Shown: piece after piece, positions 17,843 through 26,320 of the stretch
Layout of the letters: the number at the start of each line of letters is the position of its first letter
Position numbering within the stretch: the first letter of the stretch is position 1
Assembly: GCA_016744335.1 (NCBI GenBank)
Contig: JADGEO010000019.1
Location: 1-63,042 of the forward strand
Direction of reading: 5' to 3'
DNA from: Anaerolineales bacterium
GTDB taxonomy: Bacteria; Chloroflexota; Anaerolineae; Anaerolineales; Villigracilaceae
DNA: 63,042 nt
Position numbers and translations under genes: made by a program
The notes under the pieces: generated by a model
Told to the model about the DNA's origin: nothing
What the model saw: only the letters and a program-made list of their open reading frames with translations
Database searches by the model: none

Positions 17843-19741
17843 ATGGAAGACATGACTGAAACTATTATTCAAGTAGAGCGTATTGGCTTGGGCTTAATTT
17901 TAATTGCCTTATTTGTTTCCGTAATTGCCAAGCAATTGCGCTTGCCCTATACCGTGGGGCTGGTTGTTATTGGGTTGGGGTTAACATTTTTCGCTCCTGA
18001 ACAATTAGAAATTTCCCCTGAATTAATTATGGGTATTTTCGTCCCACCCTTACTTTTTGAGGCATCTTTTCATATTCGCTTTGATGATTTAAAACGTGAT
18101 TTTGGTTTAATCACGATGCTTGCTATTCCCGGGGTAATTATAACGACAGGCTTGGTTGGTATGGCTGTTTGGGGGGGGACGGGTATGGCAATAACCACTG
18201 CGTTGGTTTTTGGCGCGCTAATTGCGGCAACAGACCCCGTTGCTGTAGTGGCTCTTTTTAAGCAGTTGGGCGTACCCAAACGATTGCAAATTTTGCTCGA
18301 AGGAGAAAGTTTATTTAACGATGGCACCGCCGTTGTGATGTTTGGTTTAATGCTTGGTATAACAATTGAAGGAGAATTTGTTCTCACCGAAAGCCTTGTG
18401 AGTTTTGTGAAAATAGCTGGTGGAGGTGTTTTGGTTGGGAGCTTTTTAGGCTTTATTGCCGCCCACTCTGTACGAAGAATTAGTGACCCCCTCGTTGAGA
18501 CCGCAATTACCATAATTTTGGCATTTTCTTCTTTTCTTCTTGCCGAACAATTTCATCTTAGTGGTGTTTTGGCAGTTGTGATGGCGGGCTTGGTAAGTGG
18601 TAATGTCGGACCACGTGGTATGTCTGCCACAACGAGAGTTGTGGTTAATAACTTTTGGGAATTAATTGTTTTTCTTGCAAATTCTGTACTTTTTTTGATT
18701 ATAGGCTTATCTATTGATATAGGAGTATTAGTTGGAAATTGGCAAGCAATTATTGTAGCAATTGTAGCAATTTTAGGTGCACGAGTTGTGAGTATTTATG
18801 GCTTTTCTTATTTTGTCAAAGACATGCCTAAAAAATGGAACCATATCCTTTATTGGGGAGGGCTACGGGGTGCAATTGTTCTTGCCCTAGCTTTGAGTAT
18901 ACCTTTAGGCTTCCCCGAAAGAGATCGTTTGCTGGCTATGACATTTGGTGTAGTGCTTTTTACTTTGCTAGTACAAGGCGTCACCATGGATATGCTCGTG
19001 AAAAAAACAGGCATAATTGAACGCACAGAAAGTAAAATTGAATACGAACGCCGCCATGCCCGTTTTGTTGCCAACCGCGCTGCTTTTGTGCATGTTGGCG
19101 AAATGAACAATGCTGGTCTGATCTCGAATTATATTTGGCAACAAATGCAAGCTGTTTTGAAAAAACGAGAAACTTTTCTGCTTGATGCGCTCCAAGAAGT
19201 TTTAACAGAAAATCCCTCTGTAGAAATAGAAGAATTAGACACAGCCCGTAACGAAGCGCTACGCATACAACGCACTACATTAAGTAAGCTTCTTCGCGAA
19301 GGTGTTATCTCAGAAACCATTTACGGAGAATTAATTAGCGAAGTAGACCAGGCTATTACAGAGGAACATGTCAATTGGTCTCAACTTTTAAAAAACGGCA
19401 TATCAGAACAAGCACCTATCAAAAAGATGATGGCAATAGTTATTCAAGAAGCCGACCTTAAAAATGCCCTTAAAGCACTAAGCACAGCCGGATTTGGCGT
19501 AGACCAACTGCCCAGCACTGGTGGGTTTTTAAATAGGAGCAACGTCACCTTGCTCATCGGCATCCCTGAAGGGCGCGAGGCTGACGTGCTCCCCATTTTA
19601 GAAAATGCCTGCAAGAGGCGCATTCAACATATTCACTCTCCGCAAAAAGGCTCAATTCTCTCACTAGTGCGCCCCACCCCTGTAGAAATAGGTGGCGCAA
19701 CAATTTTCACTTTTAATATCGAGGCTTACTATGAATTCTAA
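17843..19741 (+). CDS. CPA1-type cation/proton antiporter with C-terminal c-di-AMP receptor-like domain
   Basis: A 632-residue inner-membrane protein. The first ~400 residues form a 12-13 helix NhaP/CPA1 antiporter: PPLLFEASFHI, ATDPVAVVALFKQLGVPKR and GESLFNDGTAVV carry the conserved Asp and the Asn-Asp pair of transport. A cytoplasmic helical region follows. The last ~105 residues (from KKMMAIVIQEADLKNAL) match the PII-like DUF970/DarA fold of cyclic-di-AMP receptors, with the STGGFLNRSNVTLLIG segment. It probably exchanges K+ or Na+ for H+ under nucleotide control. The ATG at 17843 follows GAGAGAAAG; a GTG at 17819 is the alternative. The next gene overlaps its end by 11 nt and encodes a second copy of the same regulatory domain. 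Confidence 0.85.
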   Translation: MEDMTETIIQVERIGLGLILIALFVSVIAKQLRLPYTVGLVVIGLGLTFFAPEQLEISPELIMGIFVPPLLFEASFHIRFDDLKRDFGLITMLAIPGVIITTGLVGMAVWGGTGMAITTALVFGALIAATDPVAVVALFKQLGVPKRLQILLEGESLFNDGTAVVMFGLMLGITIEGEFVLTESLVSFVKIAGGGVLVGSFLGFIAAHSVRRISDPLVETAITIILAFSSFLLAEQFHLSGVLAVVMAGLVSGNVGPRGMSATTRVVVNNFWELIVFLANSVLFLIIGLSIDIGVLVGNWQAIIVAIVAILGARVVSIYGFSYFVKDMPKKWNHILYWGGLRGAIVLALALSIPLGFPERDRLLAMTFGVVLFTLLVQGVTMDMLVKKTGIIERTESKIEYERRHARFVANRAAFVHVGEMNNAGLISNYIWQQMQAVLKKRETFLLDALQEVLTENPSVEIEELDTARNEALRIQRTTLSKLLREGVISETIYGELISEVDQAITEEHVNWSQLLKNGISEQAPIKKMMAIVIQEADLKNALKALSTAGFGVDQLPSTGGFLNRSNVTLLIGIPEGREADVLPILENACKRRIQHIHSPQKGSILSLVRPTPVEIGGATIFTFNIEAYYEF

Positions 19742-20012
19742 CGAAATGAAAATGCTCATCGCCATTGTGCGCGATGCAGATCTAGACAAAGTCCTAAAAA
19801 AACTACTTAGCGAAAACTTTCGTGTTACAAGAATTGCTTCCAGTGGCGGATTTTTTCGCAATGGTAACGCAACCCTTATGTTGGGTGTAACAGAAAAAAG
19901 AGTAGATGAAGCCCTTCACATCATCGAAGAAAATTGTGCCCCATCCCTGGACCTTGCCGTTAAACACGCTACCGTCTTTGTGCTAGATGTGGATAGATTT
20001 GAACAATTTTAA
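19731..20012 (+). CDS. Stand-alone PII-like cyclic-di-AMP receptor-like protein (DUF970)
   Basis: A 93-residue cytoplasmic protein made only of the DUF970/CdaA-receptor (DarA, PstA-like) fold: MLIAIVRDADLDKVLKKLL, then SSGGFFRNGNATLMLGV and a final VFVLDVDRFEQF. In Firmicutes this trimeric family binds cyclic di-AMP. The start at 19731 lies inside the antiporter gene (11-nt overlap), indicating translational coupling. Because the antiporter itself ends in a paralogous domain, the stand-alone protein could form mixed trimers with it. A terminator follows at once. Confidence 0.85.
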   Translation: MNSNEMKMLIAIVRDADLDKVLKKLLSENFRVTRIASSGGFFRNGNATLMLGVTEKRVDEALHIIEENCAPSLDLAVKHATVFVLDVDRFEQF

Positions 20013-20019
20013 AGACAAA

Positions 20020-20047
20020 AACCCGCTCCCTTAATGGAAGCGGGTTC
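20020..20047 (+). terminator. Intrinsic terminator
   Basis: AACCCGCT pairs with AGCGGGTT; it starts 8 nt after the stop codon of the DUF970 gene and is followed by a T-rich tract. Confidence 0.75.
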
Positions 20048-20152
20048 TTCTTGCCATAGATAGCGCAACGCGCGTGAACTTTGGCTTGGCGCGCGTTGGT
20101 AAACTCTTGTATAGCAGAGGGGATTAAACAATCTCTCTGTACATCGTATAAT

Positions 20153-20263
20153 AGACCTCTTGCATAAGTGCTCTAGCCGCTGTCCTCGGCGGCGTGTTTT
20201 AGAGAAGCCTGCGCCGAGGACGGCGCAGGGAGCGTAGAGAAAACAGGCTTTTGCAAGAGGTCT
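20153..20263 (+). mobile_element. MITE-like repeat family A, copy 1
   Basis: A 111-bp element bounded by inverted AGACCTCTTGCA and TGCAAGAGGTCT. The interior contains two GC-rich hairpins (CCTGCGCC/GGCGCAGG and GCCG..CGGC). It is nearly identical, in inverse orientation, to 38860-38960. It abuts the end of a GNAT pseudogene. There is no coding capacity, so it would need a transposase in trans. Confidence 0.85.
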
Positions 20264-20436
20264 CATGAATCCTGGCATTGGGCATATTAAACTCTTCACC
20301 GTGTTGGGTGAATCCATTCTTTTTATAAAAAATCAGGGCGGCATTACGGGCATTGCACTAAATATATTTCCCACCCCTTGAAAGTGCATAGCCAATACTT
20401 GCTCGAATGAGCATAGAGCCATATCCGTTTTTATTC
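20262..20436 (-). pseudogene. Truncated GNAT N-acetyltransferase remnant
   Basis: The minus strand encodes NKNGYGSMLIRASIGYAL, SRGGKYI, an in-frame TAG, then CNARNAALIFYKKNGFTQ and HGEEFNMPNARIHE. This is the C-terminal half of a small GNAT acetyltransferase (acetyl-CoA loop, N-A-x-x-FY-x-K-x-GF motif). The TAG probably replaced a TGG tryptophan codon. The N-terminal half is missing: the sulfite-oxidase-like gene begins there on the other strand. The family A element sits at its 3' end. It is an inactivated gene fragment. Confidence 0.7.
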
Positions 20437-20466
20437 GCATTATAATCACTCCCAGAGGAGAAAAGT

Positions 20467-21108
20467 ATGGCTACACCTAATTTAGACCGCCGTAAAGAAG
20501 AAGAGCGTATTCGTGAAGAAAACCGCTTGCCACCAGGGCAATCGCTAACGCTTAAGTTTCCCGTTTTGCATGTAGGACCCATCCCCCCCTTTACGCCTGC
20601 AACATGGGATTTTCGCGTTTGGGGAGAAGTTGAAGAAGAAAAGAGTTGGAACTGGGATGAGTTTCAGTATTTGCCCCGCACAAAGATATTGATGGACATT
20701 CACTGTGTCACAACTTGGAGCAAAGTTGATACGCTTTGGGAAGGCATTTCGCTCAAAGCGATGATTGATGCTGAGTTGATAAAACTCAAGCCCAACGTCA
20801 CGCATGTCATGCAACACGCAGAACATGGATATACAACCAATCTGCCACTAGATGTTGCATTGCAAGAGAGCTTTCTGCTCGCCACACATTTTGATGGGAA
20901 GCCGCTCACGCCAGAGCACGGCTACCCTCTACGCGGTGCAATTGGGCATATCCCAGAAATGGCGGGGGAATTAGCATCACCCTATTTTTGGAAAGGAGCT
21001 AAATGGCTTCGTTCACTTGAATTTATGGCTACGGACCGTCTCGGTTATTGGGAGAATGGTGCCTACCATAATCGGGCAGATATTTGGAAAGAAGAGCGAT
21101 TTAGGTAG
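20467..21108 (+). CDS. Sulfite-oxidase-like molybdopterin oxidoreductase
   Basis: A 213-residue protein of the oxidoreductase molybdopterin-binding family (YedY/MsrP-related, soluble sulfite-oxidase-like). The Mo-ligating cysteine is in MDIHCVTTWSKVD; HGYTTNLPL, LTPEHGYPLRG and SPYFWKGAKWLRSLEF are family motifs. The Pro-rich segment before YFWK is longer than I recall for the family. No Tat signal is visible, so it appears cytoplasmic. It needs molybdenum cofactor; no moa/mob genes are in the window. GAGGAG precedes the ATG and TATAAT lies at 20441-20446. Confidence 0.85.
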   Translation: MATPNLDRRKEEERIREENRLPPGQSLTLKFPVLHVGPIPPFTPATWDFRVWGEVEEEKSWNWDEFQYLPRTKILMDIHCVTTWSKVDTLWEGISLKAMIDAELIKLKPNVTHVMQHAEHGYTTNLPLDVALQESFLLATHFDGKPLTPEHGYPLRGAIGHIPEMAGELASPYFWKGAKWLRSLEFMATDRLGYWENGAYHNRADIWKEERFR

Positions 21109-21269
21109 ACAAAATCGAACTATCAAGACAATTTTAAAACAAAGGCTTAGAAGAACCCGTTCCCTTAATGAACAGCCCGCTATGGACAAGACATAAAAAG
21201 AAAGCCCCCGGCTGTGGGTTGTTTAGACAGGCCCCTGGTTTGATATGGTGCTTGTCTTGTTTTCAAGGG

Positions 21270-21380
21270 TAGGGGATAAGTTTTTTCGTAGAATCGGATT
21301 CTGAAATCTCCCTATTTTGGCTTTTTGCTAATAACTCGAAATAGGGAGATTTCGGACACCAAGCCATCACTTACTTAAAG
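21270..21380 (-). repeat. MITE-like repeat family D, copy 2
   Basis: Inverted relative to copy 1 at 7780. Its right 37 bases match copy 1 with one mismatch, and the inner GAAATCTCCCTATTT/AAATAGGGAGATTTC arms form a long hairpin. It lies next to the 3' end of the HAD gene. Confidence 0.7.
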
Positions 21381-21395
21381 GTGACTATCAATTTT

Positions 21396-22085
21396 TTATA
21401 GAGATTTGTCCTTCATCAATATCTTGGTCAACTCTGCTGTTGTATCTAGGATTATGTCTGCACCGTGTTGGGTGAGGGCATTTTTCCCACCAAAGCCGCA
21501 TAAAACCCCTACAGTTTGTGCCCCAGCCGATTTGCCCGCTTGAATATCTACCGTGGTATCACCAATCATAAGACAATTTTCAATGGGGGTATTCATCACC
21601 TCGGCGGCATGAAGAACAGGGTCAGGAAAGGGCTTCGTGTGTTCTACTGTGAGTGCGCTCACTACAACATCAAAAAAGGGGAGCAAATCATATTGCTCTA
21701 AAAATTGCATTGTTCCTTTTTCGTTGCGTGCCGTAACCACTGCCATTGGATAATGCCCATGTAAAGAACTGAGCATTTCTCTAATACCATCAATAAGAAT
21801 AAAATGTTTTAATGTGTGCGGTCTTTTTCTCGTTAGCCAATCGGTAATGGCTCCCAGTTCGTCATCAAAACCGTGCATATCAGGAAACCCATAAACCAAA
21901 TTAGCAGGCTCTGTGCTCCACATTACGAAACGGCGAGCGGCGTGATGAGAATTCCTATCCTTAAAAAGAAAAGAAAAGGGACGAAAGAATTTCTCGAATT
22001 TCTCAACATATTGGTCATCTGTATCGCTAAGTGTACCGTCTACATCGAAACAAAGGGCTTGGATGCGGTTAGTGTTTAGGGTCAT
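21396..22085 (-). CDS. HAD-superfamily phosphatase (PGPase-like)
   Basis: A 229-residue soluble hydrolase of HAD subfamily IA. Motif I is CFDVDGTLSDTD with the nucleophile Asp; motif II lies in PMAVVTARNE; the Lys is in HTKPFPDP; motif IV is MIGDTTVDIQAGKSAG. Phosphoglycolate phosphatase-like enzymes share this layout, but the true substrate is unknown. An AGAGG Shine-Dalgarno precedes ATG 22085. It is divergent from the histidine kinase gene. Confidence 0.85.
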   Translation of the reverse strand: MTLNTNRIQALCFDVDGTLSDTDDQYVEKFEKFFRPFSFLFKDRNSHHAARRFVMWSTEPANLVYGFPDMHGFDDELGAITDWLTRKRPHTLKHFILIDGIREMLSSLHGHYPMAVVTARNEKGTMQFLEQYDLLPFFDVVVSALTVEHTKPFPDPVLHAAEVMNTPIENCLMIGDTTVDIQAGKSAGAQTVGVLCGFGGKNALTQHGADIILDTTAELTKILMKDKSL

Positions 22086-22146
22086 GTTTACCTCTGAGTA
22101 AGTGGGTTGATGATGATGGGATTGCTACGCACCGCGACCTCCGTGA

Positions 22147-22191
22147 TTTAGGCTTGCGTGCCGAGATTTGAACTGAGCGCGTGGCGTAAAC
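22147..22191 (+). repeat. Repeat family E, copy 1
   Basis: TTTAGGCTTGCGTGCCGA (22147-22164) and the nearby GGCGTAAAC recur inverted at 58987-59028. It lies in the divergent intergenic region between the HAD and histidine-kinase genes. Confidence 0.55.
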
Positions 22192-22329
22192 GGAGATGTG
22201 CCTCACGCCAGCGACAACGGTGAAGCCGGCATGCCTGTTTGGGTCAGGTGCGTAGCGGTGCTTGATCGAACTTGATGCTTGGAATCTCGTTAGTAATTCC
22301 ATTTTCCTTAATTGTACTCTATCTTGATA

Positions 22330-22338
22330 TGCTATACT
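22330..22338 (+). promoter_or_regulatory. Extended -10 of a predicted leaderless promoter
   Basis: TGCTATACT lies 7 nt before the ATG at 22346. The 13-base text ATGCTATACTTTA is shared with the region before 39127. Confidence 0.55.
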
Positions 22339-22345
22339 TTAAGCA

Positions 22346-24436
22346 ATGTCTAAAGATCACAATCGCTCTTTATTAGAACTTCTCTATCATGTTAGTCGCG
22401 AAGTTGCTACAGCCCTCGATTTAAGAACTGTGTTGCAACGTGTTCTTTACGCGGCTCTTGATAATGTGGGCGGGGAGCGTGGCAGTATTGTGGTGATGGA
22501 TGATCATGGCAAGCCGCTTGATTCGATTATTGTGCATGGTCGCCGAATTCAGGGAGACACAACTCGACAACTTCGCATAACTGTTGAACGCGGTTTGGCG
22601 GGGTGGGTGGTACGCAACAAGAAGCCCGCACTAGTTTTTGATACGAGCAATGACAAACGCTGGTTACACCGCCCCGATGATGCCGTAAAAAAGAGTGGGG
22701 CAAAATCTGCGCTTTGTGTTCCCTTGATGGCTCGCGAGGAAATTGTGGGGGTACTGACTCTTGTACACCCTGTTCCTAATACTTTTGATCGTAAACATCT
22801 TGAGTTGATGCAAGCCATTGCAGACCAAACGGGTATTGCCATCTTAAATGCGCGTTTATATACAGAGAGTCAGCGTCAGGCACGAGTGATGACAGCATTG
22901 GCAGAGGGTGCGGCAACAATTAACGCCTCTCTAGAAATAGAAGATGTTTTTCAGCGTGTTTTGAACCAGACTATACAGGCATTAAGAGTAGAGACAGTTG
23001 CACTGGCATTAGAAGAGCCAGATAGTGGCGATTTTCTTTTTCATGCCGCAACAGGTGCTCAGGCAGGCAGTATTTTGGGTAAGCGTGTGCCTAAAGGCGA
23101 AGGCATAATTGCAAAAGTAGTGAGCGACAGACGTGGTGTTGTAATTCCTGCACTGAAAGTTGATAACCCTTTTGCTAAACCTCAGTTTTTTGCTGATACT
23201 TATTCACAGGGAGTTGTAATGGCTCCTATTCAGGTGCATGACAAGATTATTGGTGTAATAGAAGCCATCAATCCCACCGCCGGAGAATTTGACCCAGACG
23301 CCTTATTGGTAATGACGGGGATAGGTAGCCTGGCGGGAACGACCATTCAAAATGCGCGTTATTTTGAAGAAGTCGCAAAAACCCGCCTACGTTATTATGA
23401 GCTATTTCATAATAACATTGAGCCTATCTTAATCACCGATTGGGACGGGAAAATACTAGAAGCCAATCGGCAAGTATTATCTCTAAGTAAATACCATGCA
23501 AAAAGCATCCGAGAGATGAGAATAGAAGACATCCACATGATAAGCTGGGATGATGTTGGTGAAGGCTTTGATTATTTGCGTTATGACCCAAGCAATAGTT
23601 ACGAAGCCGTCTTTTACACCAAAGAGGGCAATCAAATTCCCGTAGAAGTTTATGTACGTAGCGTTTATTTTGGCAAAGAAGAAGCACTCCAGTGGACATT
23701 CCTTGATATTAGTGAGCGCAAAGCTCTAGATGCCCTTCGTAATGATATGGCATCTATGATATATCACGATTTACGCTCGCCATTAGCCAATGTTGTCTCT
23801 AGCTTAGATATTTTAGATAGCTTGTTAGAAGAAAAAGATGAAGCCGTAGAGACGGTATTAACAATTGCAAGCAATGCCACAGGACGCATGCAGCGTCTTA
23901 TCTCCTCACTCTTAGATATTAATCGACTTGAGGCGGGGCATGAAATTGTTACCCAAGATGGGGCTTCTCCCAGCAAGTTGATTCATGAGGCATTTGAAGC
24001 AGTCGTGCCTGCAATTGAATCACGGTGTCAAAAAATACGAATAAGTATTCCTGAAAACCTTCCCAATATCTGGGTAGATAGCGATATGATAACTCGAGTA
24101 CTCATCAACTTATTAGAAAATGCCTCTAAATTTACCCCTGAGGCTGGCAATATCGAAATGGGGGCTAAGGCAAACGGTAACTCGGTAGAGTTATGGGTAT
24201 CCGATGATGGCATTGGTATTTCTCCCGAAAAGCGTGTAGCTATTTTTGAGAAATTTACTCGTGGCAAAACGAAAGCCTCTGGTTTTGGCATTGGCCTCGC
24301 ATTTTGTCGTTTAGCCATTAATAAACACGGTGGAAGAATCTGGGTCGATGAGAAGCATGGTAAAGGCACACGCTTTAATATTAATCTGCCCATTGACAAA
24401 AATAACAAAGAAGGAAATCAACATGCAATCACTTAA
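22346..24436 (+). CDS. Sensor histidine kinase, GAF-GAF-PAS-HisKA-HATPase
   Basis: A 696-residue soluble kinase without transmembrane helices. Two GAF domains (~10-165 and ~185-335) are followed by a PAS domain (~345-460), the dimerisation/phosphoacceptor helix with MIYHDLRSPLANV (His474), and the catalytic ATPase domain with NLLENASKF (N box), DDGIGIS (G1) and GFGIGLAF (G2). It should sense a small cytoplasmic ligand or redox state and phosphorylate a response regulator, which is not encoded nearby. There is no Shine-Dalgarno; the -10 box lies 7 nt upstream, so the message is probably leaderless. It overlaps the next gene by 14 nt. Confidence 0.9.
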   Translation: MSKDHNRSLLELLYHVSREVATALDLRTVLQRVLYAALDNVGGERGSIVVMDDHGKPLDSIIVHGRRIQGDTTRQLRITVERGLAGWVVRNKKPALVFDTSNDKRWLHRPDDAVKKSGAKSALCVPLMAREEIVGVLTLVHPVPNTFDRKHLELMQAIADQTGIAILNARLYTESQRQARVMTALAEGAATINASLEIEDVFQRVLNQTIQALRVETVALALEEPDSGDFLFHAATGAQAGSILGKRVPKGEGIIAKVVSDRRGVVIPALKVDNPFAKPQFFADTYSQGVVMAPIQVHDKIIGVIEAINPTAGEFDPDALLVMTGIGSLAGTTIQNARYFEEVAKTRLRYYELFHNNIEPILITDWDGKILEANRQVLSLSKYHAKSIREMRIEDIHMISWDDVGEGFDYLRYDPSNSYEAVFYTKEGNQIPVEVYVRSVYFGKEEALQWTFLDISERKALDALRNDMASMIYHDLRSPLANVVSSLDILDSLLEEKDEAVETVLTIASNATGRMQRLISSLLDINRLEAGHEIVTQDGASPSKLIHEAFEAVVPAIESRCQKIRISIPENLPNIWVDSDMITRVLINLLENASKFTPEAGNIEMGAKANGNSVELWVSDDGIGISPEKRVAIFEKFTRGKTKASGFGIGLAFCRLAINKHGGRIWVDEKHGKGTRFNINLPIDKNNKEGNQHAIT

Positions 24437-25271
24437 AAAGAACGTTCATATTGAAGAAAAATACGCCGGCGTAACATTAGGCGCAATCAACCTTCCGCGC
24501 GGTATGATATATATAGATGCGCCTCTAATTCCCGAAGAAGCCCGCGCATGGCGCACAGACCTTTTAAGCCTCGAAAGTGGCAAGAAACGCCTGCTTATCA
24601 ACCTTGATACCAATATGGATAGAATTATAGGTGCGCGAGCTATGGACACTAAAGTTTTCGCACATGAAAATTTAGCCATCTTTTTTGATAATCGTTCGGG
24701 CACATTTAAAGCACAAGGAAACCAAACAGGCGGAGAATGGGAAAGTATCCCCATTCTTAGCAATATCCGCTGGGCACCACCACAAATCACATTTACAAAA
24801 AGAACAACTCTCTATTGGGGTGAAACACCGCTTGTTTTTGAGCATCACCCTGGCGCAGATGTCGGTGCAATCTGGGTCATTCTCCCCGAAGAAAAAATCG
24901 TCTTTATTGGCGATACAATTGTCAAAAACCAACCGCCTTTCTTTGCCAATGCCAACCTACCGCAATGGCTCGAAGACCTCAACCTCCTTGCAAGTGAAGA
25001 ATATAAAGGCTACACCATAGTCAGTGGGCGGGGCGGTGTTTGCGCCTCAAGCACCATTGAAAAACAATACCAACTCATTGAAAGCGCACATAAAAAGCTT
25101 ACTGCGCTTTCAGTGAAAAAAGCAGAGCCTGAAGAGACAGAAAGCCTAATCACTGAACTCCTCTCCCCCTTACGCTTCCTTGTTTCAAACGAAGAAGCCT
25201 ATGCCCAACGCCTGCGCCACGGCCTAAAAGAATACTACCTTCGCAATCTTATCCTTGAAGAAGGAGAATAA
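24423..25271 (+). CDS. Degenerate metallo-beta-lactamase-fold protein
   Basis: A 282-residue protein with the overall course of an MBL-fold hydrolase: MIYIDAPLIPEEARAW, LLINLDTNMDRIIGAR at the place where HxHxDH is expected, HHPGADVGAIWVILPEEKI with the motif-3 histidine region, and KIVFIGDTIV. The central metal-binding HxHxDH is replaced by LDTNMDR, so catalysis of the usual type is doubtful. The start ATG at 24423 follows GAAGGAAAT and lies within the kinase gene (14-nt overlap), suggesting coupled synthesis. Its role may be sensory or accessory to the kinase; this is inference. Confidence 0.6.
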   Translation: MQSLKKNVHIEEKYAGVTLGAINLPRGMIYIDAPLIPEEARAWRTDLLSLESGKKRLLINLDTNMDRIIGARAMDTKVFAHENLAIFFDNRSGTFKAQGNQTGGEWESIPILSNIRWAPPQITFTKRTTLYWGETPLVFEHHPGADVGAIWVILPEEKIVFIGDTIVKNQPPFFANANLPQWLEDLNLLASEEYKGYTIVSGRGGVCASSTIEKQYQLIESAHKKLTALSVKKAEPEETESLITELLSPLRFLVSNEEAYAQRLRHGLKEYYLRNLILEEGE

Positions 25272-25273
25272 AA

Positions 25274-26320
25274 ATAAATACCACATATAGCCCCGCCTTA
25301 AAACGAACACGTGGTACAAAAAGTGAATCACTTCATTACGCCTCTGCCGCTGTTGTAGATTCTTCTGGCACGTTACTTGCTTGGATTGGGAATCCTCAAC
25401 TGGAGACCTTTCTCCGATCATCTGCTAAACCCTTTCAGGGGATGCCACTAATTGAACAAGGCTACGCGTGTGATTTGGGCTTGGTCCCGCGAGAAATAGC
25501 ACAACTCTGCGCCTCACACATCGGCACCGACATGCACGTAGACGCGGTACGCGGCATTCAAGCTAAAGCGGGTGTAGGAGAGCACCATCTACAATGTGGC
25601 TCACACCCACCTATAGATGAAAAAACTAAAAATAGGCTAATTGTGCAAGGGGAAAACCCCACCCCCATTCGGCATAATTGCTCTGGCAAACATAGCGGAA
25701 TGCTCGCCTTTGCAAAAGAGCGCGGCTTAGCCCTCGATAATTATCTCTCACCCGAACACCCCATCCAAAAAGATATACTTCAGACCATCTCTGAGATGTG
25801 TCTCATTTCCCCAGAAAAAATAGGCATCGGCATAGATGGTTGCTCTGCACCAAATTTTTCTATGCCCCTTTATAATGCGGCACAGGGATTTGCGCGTCTT
25901 TGTGCCCCACACGACCTAGAGAAAAAACGCGCAGAAGCCTGCGAAACAATCACCTCAGCGATGATGGCACATCCTGAAATGGTGAGTGGATTTGGTAGAT
26001 TTGATACCCGTCTTATGCAGGTTGGGCGCGGCAAATTGATTGTGAAAGGGGGGGCAGAAGGATATCAAATGGTCGGCATCATGCCAGATTTAACGGGAGC
26101 AAGCCCAAAGGGAGTCGGAATTGCTCTCAAAGTGTCCGATGGCGACCCCAGTGAAAAAGTCCGCGCCGCAATCATGTTAGAAATCCTGCGTCAGCTCGGT
26201 ATCCTAAACGAATCTGAATTGGCAGAATTAGCAGAATTTGGACCTGTAAATTCGATTTATAATTGGCGAAAAATAAAAGTGGGAGAAAGTAGACCTGTTT
26301 TTGAGTTGAGAAAAACATGA
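25274..26320 (+). CDS. Asparaginase II family protein, predicted AUA start
   Basis: A full-length L-asparaginase II (PF06089) of about 348 residues. The N-terminal family motif FLRSSAKPFQ lies upstream of the first ATG (25442), so translation must begin earlier. The frame has no ATG, GTG or TTG between the previous stop and 25442. GAAGGAG at 25259-25265 is 8 nt upstream of an ATA at 25274 that would give NTTYSPALKRTRG after the initiator. Other family motifs are HNCSGKHSGMLA and IGIDGCSAPNFSMPL. It would hydrolyse asparagine or a related amide. It is co-transcribed with the MBL-fold gene and overlaps endonuclease III by 4 nt. A start-codon mutation reducing expression is the alternative reading. 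Confidence 0.75.
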   Translation: MNTTYSPALKRTRGTKSESLHYASAAVVDSSGTLLAWIGNPQLETFLRSSAKPFQGMPLIEQGYACDLGLVPREIAQLCASHIGTDMHVDAVRGIQAKAGVGEHHLQCGSHPPIDEKTKNRLIVQGENPTPIRHNCSGKHSGMLAFAKERGLALDNYLSPEHPIQKDILQTISEMCLISPEKIGIGIDGCSAPNFSMPLYNAAQGFARLCAPHDLEKKRAEACETITSAMMAHPEMVSGFGRFDTRLMQVGRGKLIVKGGAEGYQMVGIMPDLTGASPKGVGIALKVSDGDPSEKVRAAIMLEILRQLGILNESELAELAEFGPVNSIYNWRKIKVGESRPVFELRKT

